Positions 15,026-22,329 of a DNA stretch of 22,873 nucleotides are shown here, in pieces. Each line of letters begins with the position of its first letter. Position 1 is the first letter of the stretch. Below the pieces are notes generated by a model. It was not told the origin of the DNA. It saw nothing but the letters and a program-made list of their open reading frames with translations, and did not search any database. The position numbers and the translations under genes were made by a program. This stretch comes from Nautiliaceae bacterium (GTDB lineage Bacteria > Campylobacterota > Campylobacteria > Campylobacterales > Nautiliaceae). The stretch covers positions 1-22,873 of the forward strand of contig JAMOSR010000120.1 in the NCBI GenBank assembly GCA_027062985.1. The letters are read 5' to 3'.

Positions 15026-15844
15026 ATGAAAAAGAGTTTACTAATTTTATGTACCGCTTTAATATTAAATGCAAAAATAGTAGATAAAGTAGTCGCAAGT
15101 GTCAATAATGCTCCTATTACCAGTTACGATATAGAAAAAGTGTCTTCAGAGGCTAAAGTTTCTGAAGATATTGCCCTGAATATGCTTATAGACCAAAAAC
15201 TTTTGCAACAGGAAATAAAAAAAAGAGGAATAACCGTTGATGAATTTGATATTGATAACAAGCTAGAAAAAATAGCAAGACAAAACGGTATGAGTCTTTT
15301 TGAATTTAAAAATATTCTTGCCCAAAAAGGAATGCTTGAAGATTTTAAAAAAAGAATAAAGGATAATCTTCTTAAAGAAAAACTTTTTGAAAATATAGTT
15401 AATTCAAAACTTCAAATATCTCCTGAAGAAATTAAAAACTATTATGAAAATCATAAAAATGAATTTACTACCTTTAAAACGGTTCAGGTTATGAAATATC
15501 AGGCTAATAACCCTAAAATTTTAAAAGAAGTTCAAAAAAATCCTTTATATTCTAATACTTCTGTTAAATCCGAATCGGCGGTATATGATGTGGATGAACT
15601 TCCTTTAAGACTTTTGTTTTTATTTAATGAAACAAAAGTAGGGGAGTTTACTCCTATTATAAATGAAGGAACTCATTATTCCACTTATTATATCGCAAGA
15701 AAAGACGGGAAAAAGATATTACCTTTTGAGAAGGTAAAGAATATTATTTATAATAAGCTTATAGCACAAAAAAGAGAAGAGATTTTAAAAGACTATTTTA
15801 ATAAGATAAAAAACCAGGCGGATATAAAAATTTATAAAGATTAA
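15026..15844 (+). CDS. SurA-like periplasmic chaperone (peptidyl-prolyl isomerase family)
   Basis: The 272-residue product begins with a signal peptide (MKKSLLILCTALILNA, cleavage about residue 16). Next is a SurA N-terminal domain: KVVASVNNAPITSYDIE, then MLIDQKLLQQEIKKRGITV, and ISPEEIKNYYENHKNEF. A divergent parvulin-like domain at about 147-235 lacks the usual A-S-H-I-L block, so isomerase activity is doubtful. The C-terminal helix (KVKNIIYNKLIAQKREEIL) resembles that of SurA. It resembles the Campylobacter Cj1289 chaperone as I remember it. It should help outer-membrane protein folding. It shares the MarR transcript (11-nt gap) and its stop overlaps that of the next, convergent gene. Confidence 0.78.
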   Translation: MKKSLLILCTALILNAKIVDKVVASVNNAPITSYDIEKVSSEAKVSEDIALNMLIDQKLLQQEIKKRGITVDEFDIDNKLEKIARQNGMSLFEFKNILAQKGMLEDFKKRIKDNLLKEKLFENIVNSKLQISPEEIKNYYENHKNEFTTFKTVQVMKYQANNPKILKEVQKNPLYSNTSVKSESAVYDVDELPLRLLFLFNETKVGEFTPIINEGTHYSTYYIARKDGKKILPFEKVKNIIYNKLIAQKREEILKDYFNKIKNQADIKIYKD

Positions 15845-16179
15845 ATTTTGCAGCTTTTTGCTGTTAAATCTCCTTCTATTTTTTTAAATTTTTTATTTTC
15901 TATTATCCAGATTTCATAATTTATTTTTTCTTTATCAAGTAGTTTTTTTATTAATTCTTTCTCGGTTGTTAAAATAGTTACCCCGCAGTCTTCAAAAATT
16001 TCGTTTGGAGTAGGAATTGATTTAATGTTTTCTTTTTTTAATATTTTTTCGGCTTTAAGTCCTGTAGGAATATCTTCAAAATGAAAATAATAATATTTGC
16101 TTAAATCATCTGTTAATTTATAAATTATTTCTTTAAGGTGTAATCTTATACCTGCCGGAAGATATTTTAGTTCTGCCAT
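15841..16179 (-). CDS. DUF3343-like small protein (possible sulfur/selenium carrier-type)
   Basis: The 112-residue protein has a central block, YYFHFEDIPTGLKAEKILKKEN, then SIPTPNEIFEDCGVTILT with Cys65. It matches the DUF3343 pattern of an early A-x-x-A-E-K-x-L helix followed by P-x-P-x-x-I-S-x-x-C-G. That family is linked by others to selenium or sulfur transfer. A second cysteine, C110, lies two residues from the end. The gene is 2 nt downstream of rlmN and converges on the chaperone gene with shared TTAA stop bases. The function here is not known. Confidence 0.6.
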   Translation of the reverse strand: MAELKYLPAGIRLHLKEIIYKLTDDLSKYYYFHFEDIPTGLKAEKILKKENIKSIPTPNEIFEDCGVTILTTEKELIKKLLDKEKINYEIWIIENKKFKKIEGDLTAKSCKI

Positions 16180-16181
16180 TT

Positions 16182-17267
16182 TTATTCCTTGTATTCAGAT
16201 GTAGTACAATTTTTTAATTCTTTTTCTCTAAGCTGCCCGCAGGCTGCGCTTATATCAATACCCTTACTTTCTCTTATAGTGCAAGTAATGCCTCTATCAA
16301 GCAAGAAACGCTGAAATTTTTTCATTGTTTCTTCATCCGGTCTTTTATAAGGGCTTCCCGGATATGGATTAAAATAAATTAAATTAACTTTACTTGGAAT
16401 TCCGTTTAACAGTTTTACCAGTTTTTTAGCAGATTTTATATCGTCGTTTACGTCTTTTATGACCAAATATTCAAACATTACTTTTTTTCTTTTATCTATT
16501 GGAAATTCTCTAACAGCGTCTATGACGCTTTGGATGTTATATGCTTTATTAAGAGGAATTAACTCTTCTCTAAGTTCATCATCAACTGCATGAAGAGAAA
16601 TTGCGAGATTTACTCCTAAATTTTCTTTTCCTAATCTTTTAATTTTTGGAGCTATTCCGGATGTTGAGATTGTTTGTCTTTTTGGTGAAATGTTTAGTCC
16701 GTCGGGATGGGCTATTATTTTTATAGCTTTTACCATATTATCATAATTATCCAAAGGTTCTCCCATTCCCATGTAAACTACGTTTAAAGCTTTATTTTCA
16801 TCAAAATTTTTAAATTTTTTCATAAACCAAACCTGTGCTACTATTTCTCCTGGAGCTAAATTTCTGACAAATCCTCCTTTTGCAGTTAGACAAAAAGCAC
16901 AACCTACTTTACAACCTACCTGGGTAGAAACACATACAGTCCATTTAGCTTCTTTTTTTTTGCCGTTTTCTATTCTTTCGTCTTTCATTTTAATAAGTAC
17001 CGTTTCAACAGTATGATTGTCTTTTAATTTAAATAAAAATTTTTCCGTGCCGTCGCTTGCAATTTCGTGGTTTATAAGTTCAAGAGGATTTATATAAAAC
17101 TCTTCTTTTAGTTTTGCTCTTAAATCTTTTGGTATATTGTTCATTTTTTCAAAATCGTCTACATATTTTCTATAAACCCAATTATATAACTGCTTTACTC
17201 TAAATTTGGGTTGTATACCCATATCAAGCAGTTCTTCAGGCAAATAATCCATAAAGCATTTTTTCAT
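16182..17267 (-). CDS. rlmN: Dual-specificity RNA (adenine-C2) methyltransferase RlmN
   Basis: RlmN is a radical-SAM enzyme that methylates C2 of A2503 in 23S rRNA and A37 in some tRNAs. The 361-residue product has the 4Fe-4S motif CKVGCAFC (C119, C123, C126), the resolving C112 seven residues before it, and the methyl-carrying C343 in ISAACGQL. GMGEPLDNYDN is the usual SAM-binding block. Its start overlaps the end of the nucleoside phosphorylase-like gene by 4 nt. In Campylobacter rlmN also lies close to rsmA and the RNase J gene. Confidence 0.96.
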   Translation of the reverse strand: MKKCFMDYLPEELLDMGIQPKFRVKQLYNWVYRKYVDDFEKMNNIPKDLRAKLKEEFYINPLELINHEIASDGTEKFLFKLKDNHTVETVLIKMKDERIENGKKKEAKWTVCVSTQVGCKVGCAFCLTAKGGFVRNLAPGEIVAQVWFMKKFKNFDENKALNVVYMGMGEPLDNYDNMVKAIKIIAHPDGLNISPKRQTISTSGIAPKIKRLGKENLGVNLAISLHAVDDELREELIPLNKAYNIQSVIDAVREFPIDKRKKVMFEYLVIKDVNDDIKSAKKLVKLLNGIPSKVNLIYFNPYPGSPYKRPDEETMKKFQRFLLDRGITCTIRESKGIDISAACGQLREKELKNCTTSEYKE

Positions 17268-17803
17268 TTTGTTTCCTTTATGATTTTTTTGTTTTCCAAG
17301 TACTCAATTAGTTTTTCTTTTGCTGTTTTTATATTTTGCATATAATCATTATGTGCGTTTTTATCGCAGTAATTTGTAATGACGAAAATACCTTTTACCG
17401 GAATTTTAAATTCTTTTGCTACTTTAAGTACGGAATAAAATTCCATATTTTCAGCTTCTATTCCCAAATGCAGGTAAGCTTTTGAAATTAATTTGGATGT
17501 CGTAATATAATTTGATGAGTTAATTATTGTTTCACGTGAAACATCTCCAATGGAAATTATATTATCTATTGGTGTATAACATTCTTTTTTTAAAAAACAG
17601 TGTTCAATATTTGAAGCGCTTTTACTTTCTATAATATTAAATATATCAAGGTTTCCATAACTTCCTGCACTTCCTATAAAAATTAAAAAATCAGGTTTTT
17701 CAAAAAGACAAATCCTTGTGAGATTTATTGCACTTTCTATTAGACCTACTCCTATTGGAGTGGCAAAACTGAAAATTTCTTTGTTTCCTGCGGATATAAT
17801 CAT
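17264..17803 (-). CDS. Nucleoside phosphorylase superfamily protein (PNP/MTAN-like), short
   Basis: The 179-residue product has the phosphorylase landmarks: FIGSAGSYG (42-50), a nucleoside-binding IEAENMEF (115-122) equivalent to the E-M-E motif, and ITNYCDKNA (142-150), whose D147 fits the catalytic aspartate. It is about 50 residues shorter than typical MTAN or DeoD, having lost N-terminal sequence before MIISAGN. It may split purine nucleosides or methylthioadenosine/adenosylhomocysteine; the substrate cannot be told. A perfect parS site lies in residues 87-92 and another directly upstream of its AAGGAAAG ribosome site. Confidence 0.7.
   Translation of the reverse strand: MIISAGNKEIFSFATPIGVGLIESAINLTRICLFEKPDFLIFIGSAGSYGNLDIFNIIESKSASNIEHCFLKKECYTPIDNIISIGDVSRETIINSSNYITTSKLISKAYLHLGIEAENMEFYSVLKVAKEFKIPVKGIFVITNYCDKNAHNDYMQNIKTAKEKLIEYLENKKIIKETK
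17528..17543. promoter_or_regulatory. parS: parS centromere site 1 (inside a coding sequence)
   Basis: TGTTTCACGTGAAACA is an exact copy of the B. subtilis-type ParB/Spo0J target, fully palindromic. It encodes part of the D-V-S-R-E-T segment of the nucleoside phosphorylase-like protein. ParB spreading and SMC loading from here would help segregate the origin about 7-9 kb away. parA and parB are not in the window. Confidence 0.9.
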
Positions 17804-17812
17804 GTCTTTCCT

Positions 17813-17828
17813 TGTTTCACGTGAAACA
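17813..17828. promoter_or_regulatory. parS: parS centromere site 2 (intergenic)
   Basis: A second exact TGTTTCACGTGAAACA, 285 bp from the first in start-to-start distance. It fills most of the 25-nt gap between the exported-protein gene and the phosphorylase-like gene, directly before the latter's ribosome site. Confidence 0.9.
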
Positions 17829-18260
17829 TTACCTACATTCCAAAATTATTTTATAATCTGTTTCTATATAAGACGGTTTTGTTAAAATTTTTTGCTCATC
17901 GGGTGTTAAAAAAATTAGTTTTTTAAGAAAACATCCTTTGTAAATTTTTTTAATTTTTCTAATTACTTTATATTGAATTTTATCCATGTCAATAACGGCT
18001 ATTTTTAGTTTTTTAAATTTTGCATCTTTAGGAGCGTAAAAGTTGTTTCTTAGCCATAAATCTACACTATCAATATTCCCTATTAAAATATAACCGTTTT
18101 CGGTTTTAATATATTTAAACGGAAAATTTAAATCTTTTTTTGATGTTAGTATTTCGATTGCTTCTTTATCAGGAATAATATATTCTTTGTACTTTTTTAT
18201 AAATTCAACTTCAAATCCAAAGAGTAAAACGGTAAAGGGAAGCAATATAATTTTTTTCAT
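17829..18260 (-). CDS. Exported protein of unknown function (143 aa)
   Basis: I do not recognise the family. The N-terminus MKKIILLPFTVLLFGFEVEF is a typical short signal peptide, so the mature protein is probably periplasmic. It is lysine-rich and shows alternating short strands (GYILIGNIDSVDLWLRNNFY, LKIAVIDMDKI) and two cysteines in the mature part (C109 and C142), which might form a disulfide. It lies 2 nt after hisF on the same strand, and its stop codon abuts the parS site at 17813-17828. Confidence 0.65.
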   Translation of the reverse strand: MKKIILLPFTVLLFGFEVEFIKKYKEYIIPDKEAIEILTSKKDLNFPFKYIKTENGYILIGNIDSVDLWLRNNFYAPKDAKFKKLKIAVIDMDKIQYKVIRKIKKIYKGCFLKKLIFLTPDEQKILTKPSYIETDYKIILECR

Positions 18261-18262
18261 AA

Positions 18263-19024
18263 TTATAATCTAACGCTTATTTTGTTATTTTTTAAATACT
18301 TTTTTAAATCCATAATATCTATTTCCTTAAAATGAAAAATACTAGCAGCCAGTGCAGCATCTGCTTTATGGTCAAAAACCTCTTTAAAATGTTCCATTTT
18401 TCCTGCTCCTCCGCTTGCTATTACCGGTACATTTACTGAAGTTGAGATTTTTTCGGTGATTTCGATATCAAACCCTGCTTTTGTCCCATCAGCGTCCATT
18501 GAAGTTAAAAGTATTTCACCGGCACCTCTGTCAATTACTTCTTTTGCCCATTCTATTGCGTCAAGGCCGGTATCTTCACGGCCGCCTTTAATAAAAACAT
18601 GCCATTTGTTAGGAGCTATTTTTTTAACGTCAATAGCGACTACAATACACTGGCTTCCAAATCTTTTGCTGGCTTCATTAATAAATTCCGGTCTTTTTAC
18701 AGCTGCGGAATTAATAGAAACTTTATCACATCCGACATTTAAAAGATTATAAATATCGTTAAGTTCGCTAATTCCTCCTCCTACCGTTAACGGAATAAAA
18801 ACTTCGCGGGCTACTTTTTTTACAATCTCTATAATTGGTTTTCTGTCTTCATGGCTTGCGGTAATATCTAAAAAAGTCAGTTCGTCCGCTCCTTCTTCAT
18901 TATATCTTATAGCCGCTTCTACAGGGTCTCCGGCATCTTTTAGACCTACGAAATTAACACCTTTTACAACCCTCCCGTCTTTTACGTCCAAACAGGGAAT
19001 AATGCGTTTTGCGAAATATTCCAT
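18263..19024 (-). CDS. hisF: Imidazole glycerol phosphate synthase cyclase subunit
   Basis: HisF is the TIM-barrel subunit that uses ammonia from HisH and the PRFAR substrate to form imidazole glycerol phosphate (histidine) and AICAR (purines). The 253-residue product has catalytic D13 in IPCLDVKDGRVVKG and D132 in VVAIDVKK, and the two phosphate-binding loops: VGGGI (81-85) and ASGGAG further on. TSMDADGTKAG is also typical. No other his gene is near. The ribosome site AAAAGGAA precedes the ATG at 19024. It is divergent from rsmA with only 68 nt between. Confidence 0.97.
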   Translation of the reverse strand: MEYFAKRIIPCLDVKDGRVVKGVNFVGLKDAGDPVEAAIRYNEEGADELTFLDITASHEDRKPIIEIVKKVAREVFIPLTVGGGISELNDIYNLLNVGCDKVSINSAAVKRPEFINEASKRFGSQCIVVAIDVKKIAPNKWHVFIKGGREDTGLDAIEWAKEVIDRGAGEILLTSMDADGTKAGFDIEITEKISTSVNVPVIASGGAGKMEHFKEVFDHKADAALAASIFHFKEIDIMDLKKYLKNNKISVRL

Positions 19025-19046
19025 CTATTATTTCCTTTTAAATATT

Positions 19047-19085
19047 TGTTATAATTTTATCATACTATTTACTTTTTTTAAAAGG
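19047..19085 (+). promoter_or_regulatory. Promoter and ribosome site for rsmA
   Basis: TGT-TATAAT (extended -10, TATAAT at 19050-19055) would start a transcript near 19062, in time to include the AAAAGG ribosome site at 19080-19085. A second, better-spaced pair, TTTACT (19068-19073) and TATAAT (19092-19097, 18-nt spacer), would start inside the gene, after the likely start codon. Confidence 0.45.
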
Positions 19086-19092
19086 ATATGAT

Positions 19093-19878
19093 ATAATCAA
19101 AGCAAAGAAAAAATTTGGGCAAAATTTTTTAAAAGATAAACATTATTTGGAAAAAATCGCCCAAGCGATGCCCAATACCGATAATTTGGTAATAGAAATT
19201 GGGCCTGGCTTAGGCGATTTAACAGAAAAGTTGCTGGAAAAAAGAAATAAAATAACGGCAATCGAAATAGATAAAGAACTTTGTGAAATTTTAAAAAAGA
19301 AATTTCCAAATTTAAATTTAATTTGTGGTGATGTATTAGAATATTGGCAAGAAAGTTTGGCGGATGAAAACTATGATTTGATAGCTAATCTGCCTTATTA
19401 TATAGCAACTAATATTATTTTACGAGCATTAAAAGATAAAAATGCTAAAAATATAGTTGTTTTGATTCAAAAAGAGGTTGCGGATAAATTCAGCGCAAAA
19501 CCCGGTGATAAAAATTACGGGTCTTTAAGTGTTTTGGCAAGCCGTACTGCGGAGGTAAAAAAGCTTTTTGACATACCTCCAGGAGCGTTTGTGCCTGCAC
19601 CTAAAGTTACAAGCAGCGTAATAGAATTTAAGAAGTTTAAAGACTCGTATGATGAGGAGTTTGCTAAATTTTTAAAAATTGCTTTTAGCAACCCTAGAAA
19701 GACACTTAAAAAAAACTTATCCGCAAAATATGATTTTAATCCTCAAGAATTCGGGCTTGCCGATACGATAAGACCTCACCAGGTGGATGCTGATACTTTT
19801 TTCCAGCTCTTTTCTGCGCTAAAAGAAAGGAGTGTAAATGGAAAAAGAAAAAGATTTGACTCTTCAAGAAGCAATTAA
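19093..19878 (+). CDS. rsmA: 16S rRNA dimethyladenosine transferase, unusual ATA start
   Basis: RsmA (KsgA) dimethylates A1518 and A1519 of 16S rRNA. Motifs: KAKKKFGQNFLKDK at the N-terminus, VIEIGPGLGDLTEKL (SAM motif I), NLPYYIATNIILRAL (motif IV) and SNPRKTLKKNL near the end. The frame runs upstream without ATG, GTG or TTG before the FGQNFL motif; the first usable standard codon, TTG 19147, would delete that conserved SAM-site segment. ATA at 19093 falls 7 nt after AAAAGG and where the family's Met precedes (I/V)KAKK, so I place the start there. A nearby ATG (19088) is out of frame and stops after two codons. Its end overlaps rnj by 41 nt. Confidence 0.85.
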   Translation: MIKAKKKFGQNFLKDKHYLEKIAQAMPNTDNLVIEIGPGLGDLTEKLLEKRNKITAIEIDKELCEILKKKFPNLNLICGDVLEYWQESLADENYDLIANLPYYIATNIILRALKDKNAKNIVVLIQKEVADKFSAKPGDKNYGSLSVLASRTAEVKKLFDIPPGAFVPAPKVTSSVIEFKKFKDSYDEEFAKFLKIAFSNPRKTLKKNLSAKYDFNPQEFGLADTIRPHQVDADTFFQLFSALKERSVNGKRKRFDSSRSN

Positions 19879-21769
19879 AAATACAGTAGAAGAGAATTTA
19901 AAAAATGAAAATAACCAACAAAATAATAAAATTCAAAACAGTGAAGTCAGAAAAACCGAAAAACAGACTAAAAAACCTCTAACCCAGCCTCAAAAAAAAG
20001 TGGACCCTAAAAATTTCGTATGGTTTAAAGATTTAAATAAAGCATTTAATGAAAATGAAAAAATTCATAGGGCAAGGCTTAATTGTCATACAAAAATCGA
20101 CGGTAATTCAAAAGGATGGGTAAGATTTACCCCTCTTGGAGGGCTTGATGAAATAGGCGGTAACTGTGCCGTTCTTGAGACGGAAAACAGTGCTATTATT
20201 ATAGACTGCGGTATGAGTTTTCCAAATGAAGATATGCATGGAGTTGATATTTTAATTCCGGATTTTAGTTATCTTAGGGAAATTCGTCATAAAATAAAAG
20301 GTCTTATAATTACTCACGGACATGAAGACCACATAGGAGCGGTTCCGTACCTGTTTAAAGAGATGCAATTTCCTATTTACGGAACTTCACTTCCTCTTGC
20401 TATGATAGAAAATAAATTTAAAGAGCATAAAATTCATCAGTATAAAAGTTATTTTAGAAGCGTAAAAAAACGTCATCCTATTCAAATAGGTGATTTTAAA
20501 GTGGAATGGATTCATATGACTCATTCAATCGTAGACAGTTCTTCCCTTGCTATTCAAACACCAATTGGAACTATTGTTCATACGGGAGATTTTAAAATAG
20601 ACAATACTCCGATTGACGGTTATCCGCCGGATCTTCACAGACTTGCTTATTACGGAGAAAAAGGAGTTTTAGCGTTATTTAGCGATTCGACAAATTCTTA
20701 TAAACCTGGAATTACTCCAAGTGAAAGCGTTGTTGGAAAAACATTTGATGATTTGTTTATGAAAACAAAAGGCAGAGTTATTATGTCTACTTTTTCTTCC
20801 AATATACACAGGGTTTATCAGGCTATTGAAAGAGGTATTAAATACGGGAGAAAAGTCTGTATAATCGGAAGAAGTATGGAGCAGAACCTAAATGTCGCTA
20901 TGGATTTAGGTTATATAAAGCTTCCAAGGGATATTTTTATAGACCCGTATGAAATAGGAAAATATCAGGATGAGGAAATATTGATTATCACTACCGGAAG
21001 TCAGGGTGAGAGTATGAGCGCTTTATATAGGATGGCTATTGATGAACACAGGCATGTAAAAATTAAAGAGGGTGATCAGATTATTATTTCGGCAAAAGCG
21101 ATTCCAGGAAACGAACCTACCGTTTCTCAGCTTATAAACTTTTTGATGAAAAAAGGTGCAAAAGTAGCTTATCATGAATTCAGTGAAATTCATGTTTCGG
21201 GTCACGCAAGTCAGGAAGAACAAAAACTAATGCTAAGACTTGTAAAGCCTAAATATTTCTTTCCGGTTCATGGAGAGTATAACCATTTAATGAAGCATAA
21301 AGAAACTTCTCTTCAGGCCGGAATGAAAGAAGAGAACGTATTTATTATGGAAGACGGAGAGCAATGGGAAATAACTCCAAAAAGAGTCAGAAAAGTTAAA
21401 AATGTAAAAGTTGGAAAAATTTATATCGATAATCAAATAAACGAACAGATAGAAAACGATGTCGTAATAGACAGGCAAAAGCTTGCTAATGAAGGTATTA
21501 TTATGATAGTGGCTCAGGTTGATAAACAAAATAAAAAACTTATAGGAAGACCTAGAGTTACAACGTTTGGTATTATAGCTGATAAAGAAGATAAGGCTTT
21601 TGCAAAAGAAATGGAGGAACTTTTAATCAATTATATAGACCATGCAAAAGATTATGTGTATGAAAAAAACAGAATTTTTGAAAACGAGCTTAGAAACGTA
21701 ATAAGAAAGCATGTTTTCAGAAAAACTAAAAAGTATCCTACTATCGTTCCGATGGTGTATTTTATGTAA
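19838..21769 (+). CDS. rnj: Ribonuclease J with N-terminal extension
   Basis: RNase J is a metallo-beta-lactamase/beta-CASP nuclease (endonuclease and 5'-3' exonuclease) central to mRNA decay and rRNA maturation. In the 643-residue product, residues 1 to about 92 form a charged, Asn/Gln/Lys-rich extension, as in Helicobacter RNase J. The catalytic domain follows: RFTPLGGLDEIGGN (about 96-109), HGHEDHIG metal motif (160-167), HTGDFKID, SDSTNS and HVSGHAS near the beta-CASP end. The start has AAAGGAG 5 nt before the ATG and overlaps rsmA by 41 nt, so translation is probably coupled. A T-rich tract (21770-21795) follows the stop. Confidence 0.95.
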   Translation: MEKEKDLTLQEAIKNTVEENLKNENNQQNNKIQNSEVRKTEKQTKKPLTQPQKKVDPKNFVWFKDLNKAFNENEKIHRARLNCHTKIDGNSKGWVRFTPLGGLDEIGGNCAVLETENSAIIIDCGMSFPNEDMHGVDILIPDFSYLREIRHKIKGLIITHGHEDHIGAVPYLFKEMQFPIYGTSLPLAMIENKFKEHKIHQYKSYFRSVKKRHPIQIGDFKVEWIHMTHSIVDSSSLAIQTPIGTIVHTGDFKIDNTPIDGYPPDLHRLAYYGEKGVLALFSDSTNSYKPGITPSESVVGKTFDDLFMKTKGRVIMSTFSSNIHRVYQAIERGIKYGRKVCIIGRSMEQNLNVAMDLGYIKLPRDIFIDPYEIGKYQDEEILIITTGSQGESMSALYRMAIDEHRHVKIKEGDQIIISAKAIPGNEPTVSQLINFLMKKGAKVAYHEFSEIHVSGHASQEEQKLMLRLVKPKYFFPVHGEYNHLMKHKETSLQAGMKEENVFIMEDGEQWEITPKRVRKVKNVKVGKIYIDNQINEQIENDVVIDRQKLANEGIIMIVAQVDKQNKKLIGRPRVTTFGIIADKEDKAFAKEMEELLINYIDHAKDYVYEKNRIFENELRNVIRKHVFRKTKKYPTIVPMVYFM

Positions 21770-21828
21770 CCTTTCTTTTCTTTTTTTTCTTTTTGTCCCA
21801 TTTATAGTGACAGTTACTGTTTAGTGGT

Positions 21829-21971
21829 ACTGACTAAATACGCTCAATAAGAAAGCAAATTTCTAAACATTTCGTAAAAACTAAAAAGTGCAAACTTCTA
21901 CGCTTTAAGTTCACTTTTTTAACGCTTTTACTGCACTAAAATTTACAATTGTTTTACTTTATTTAGTCAGT
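21829..21971. repeat. Long inverted-repeat element with nested hairpins
   Basis: ACTGACTAAATA (21829-21840) pairs with TATTTAGTCAGT (21960-21971), a perfect 12-bp inverted repeat 119 nt apart. Inside, AGTGCA (21887-21892) pairs with TGCACT (21932-21937), and GTAAA (21874-21878) with TTTAC (21942-21946). An alternative inner hairpin is AAAAAGTG-CA-AACTT (21883-21897) with AAGTTCACTTTTT (21907-21919), followed by a T. TTTAGT also recurs nearby at 21820-21825. The whole 21770-22044 gap has no gene I can support. It could be a structured RNA, terminators, or a small mobile remnant. Confidence 0.5.
21883..21920 (+). terminator. Possible intrinsic terminator in the rnj-DUF493 gap
   Basis: The stem AAAAAGTG + AACTT with AAGTT + CACTTTTT has one 2-nt bulge and a 9-nt loop (13 pairs in all), and ends in a T run at 21915-21920. 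It lies about 115 nt after the rnj stop, so it may end rnj transcripts or be part of the larger structure. Confidence 0.35.
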
Positions 21972-21989
21972 TCCCTATTTAGTTATTTA

Positions 21990-22034
21990 TTTACAAAATT
22001 GAGAAAACTTGATATAATTACACTAAAAGTGTAA
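21990..22034 (+). promoter_or_regulatory. Promoter with overlapping 17-bp palindrome for the DUF493 gene
   Basis: TTTACA (21990-21995), 17-nt spacer and TATAAT (22013-22018) form the best promoter in the window. TTACACTAAAAGTGTAA (22018-22034), a perfect 7-bp dyad with a 3-nt loop, spans the start point (about 22025) and touches the AAGGAGGGG ribosome site. It could be an operator or a 5' hairpin. Confidence 0.6.
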
Positions 22035-22044
22035 GGAGGGGAAT

Positions 22045-22293
22045 ATGGCAGAAGAAAAAAATAAAATAGAATATCCGAGAATGTGGGGATTTAGAATTAT
22101 AGGAGAAGATAAAGAAAAAATGAGAGCCGCTGTTAAAGAATGTATAAATAATCAGGAGTGTAAAATAGAAGATAATAATCAAAAAGGAAAATATTATTCT
22201 CAAAAATTTGAAGCGTATGTTACAAGCGAAGAAGAGAGAAATGAATTTTTTAAAAGACTGCAAGAACATAAAGATATAAAATTCGTCTTATAG
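22045..22293 (+). CDS. DUF493 (YbeD/HP0495-like) small protein
   Basis: The 82-residue product has the DUF493 pattern: Y-P-R-M-W-G-F-R-I-I-G near residues 10-20, a helix (EKMRAAVKECINN) and a closing FEAYVTSEEERNEFFKRLQEHKDIKFVL. It resembles H. pylori HP0495, whose structure has an ACT-like fold, but the cellular role of the family is not settled. Residues E/R and the SEEERNE stretch match the family. The gene has its own strong promoter with a dyad at its start point, and pyrC follows after 36 nt. Confidence 0.8.
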   Translation: MAEEKNKIEYPRMWGFRIIGEDKEKMRAAVKECINNQECKIEDNNQKGKYYSQKFEAYVTSEEERNEFFKRLQEHKDIKFVL

Positions 22294-22329
22294 TTTCTTT
22301 TTGTTAAAATTACATAAAAAAGGCTTCAA

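Noticed and set aside
18456..18752. 98-codon + strand frame opposite hisF
   Set aside because: Antisense shadow of a well-conserved HisF region, with no expression signals.
19147..19149. TTG 19147 as start of rsmA
   Set aside because: It would remove the FGQNFL segment, which is conserved in the family and encoded in frame upstream. No ribosome site precedes the TTG.
21829..21971. MITE or insertion sequence
   Set aside because: The 12-bp inverted ends resemble one, but the flanking bases show no target duplication and nothing inside resembles a transposase. A structured RNA or regulatory element is equally likely.
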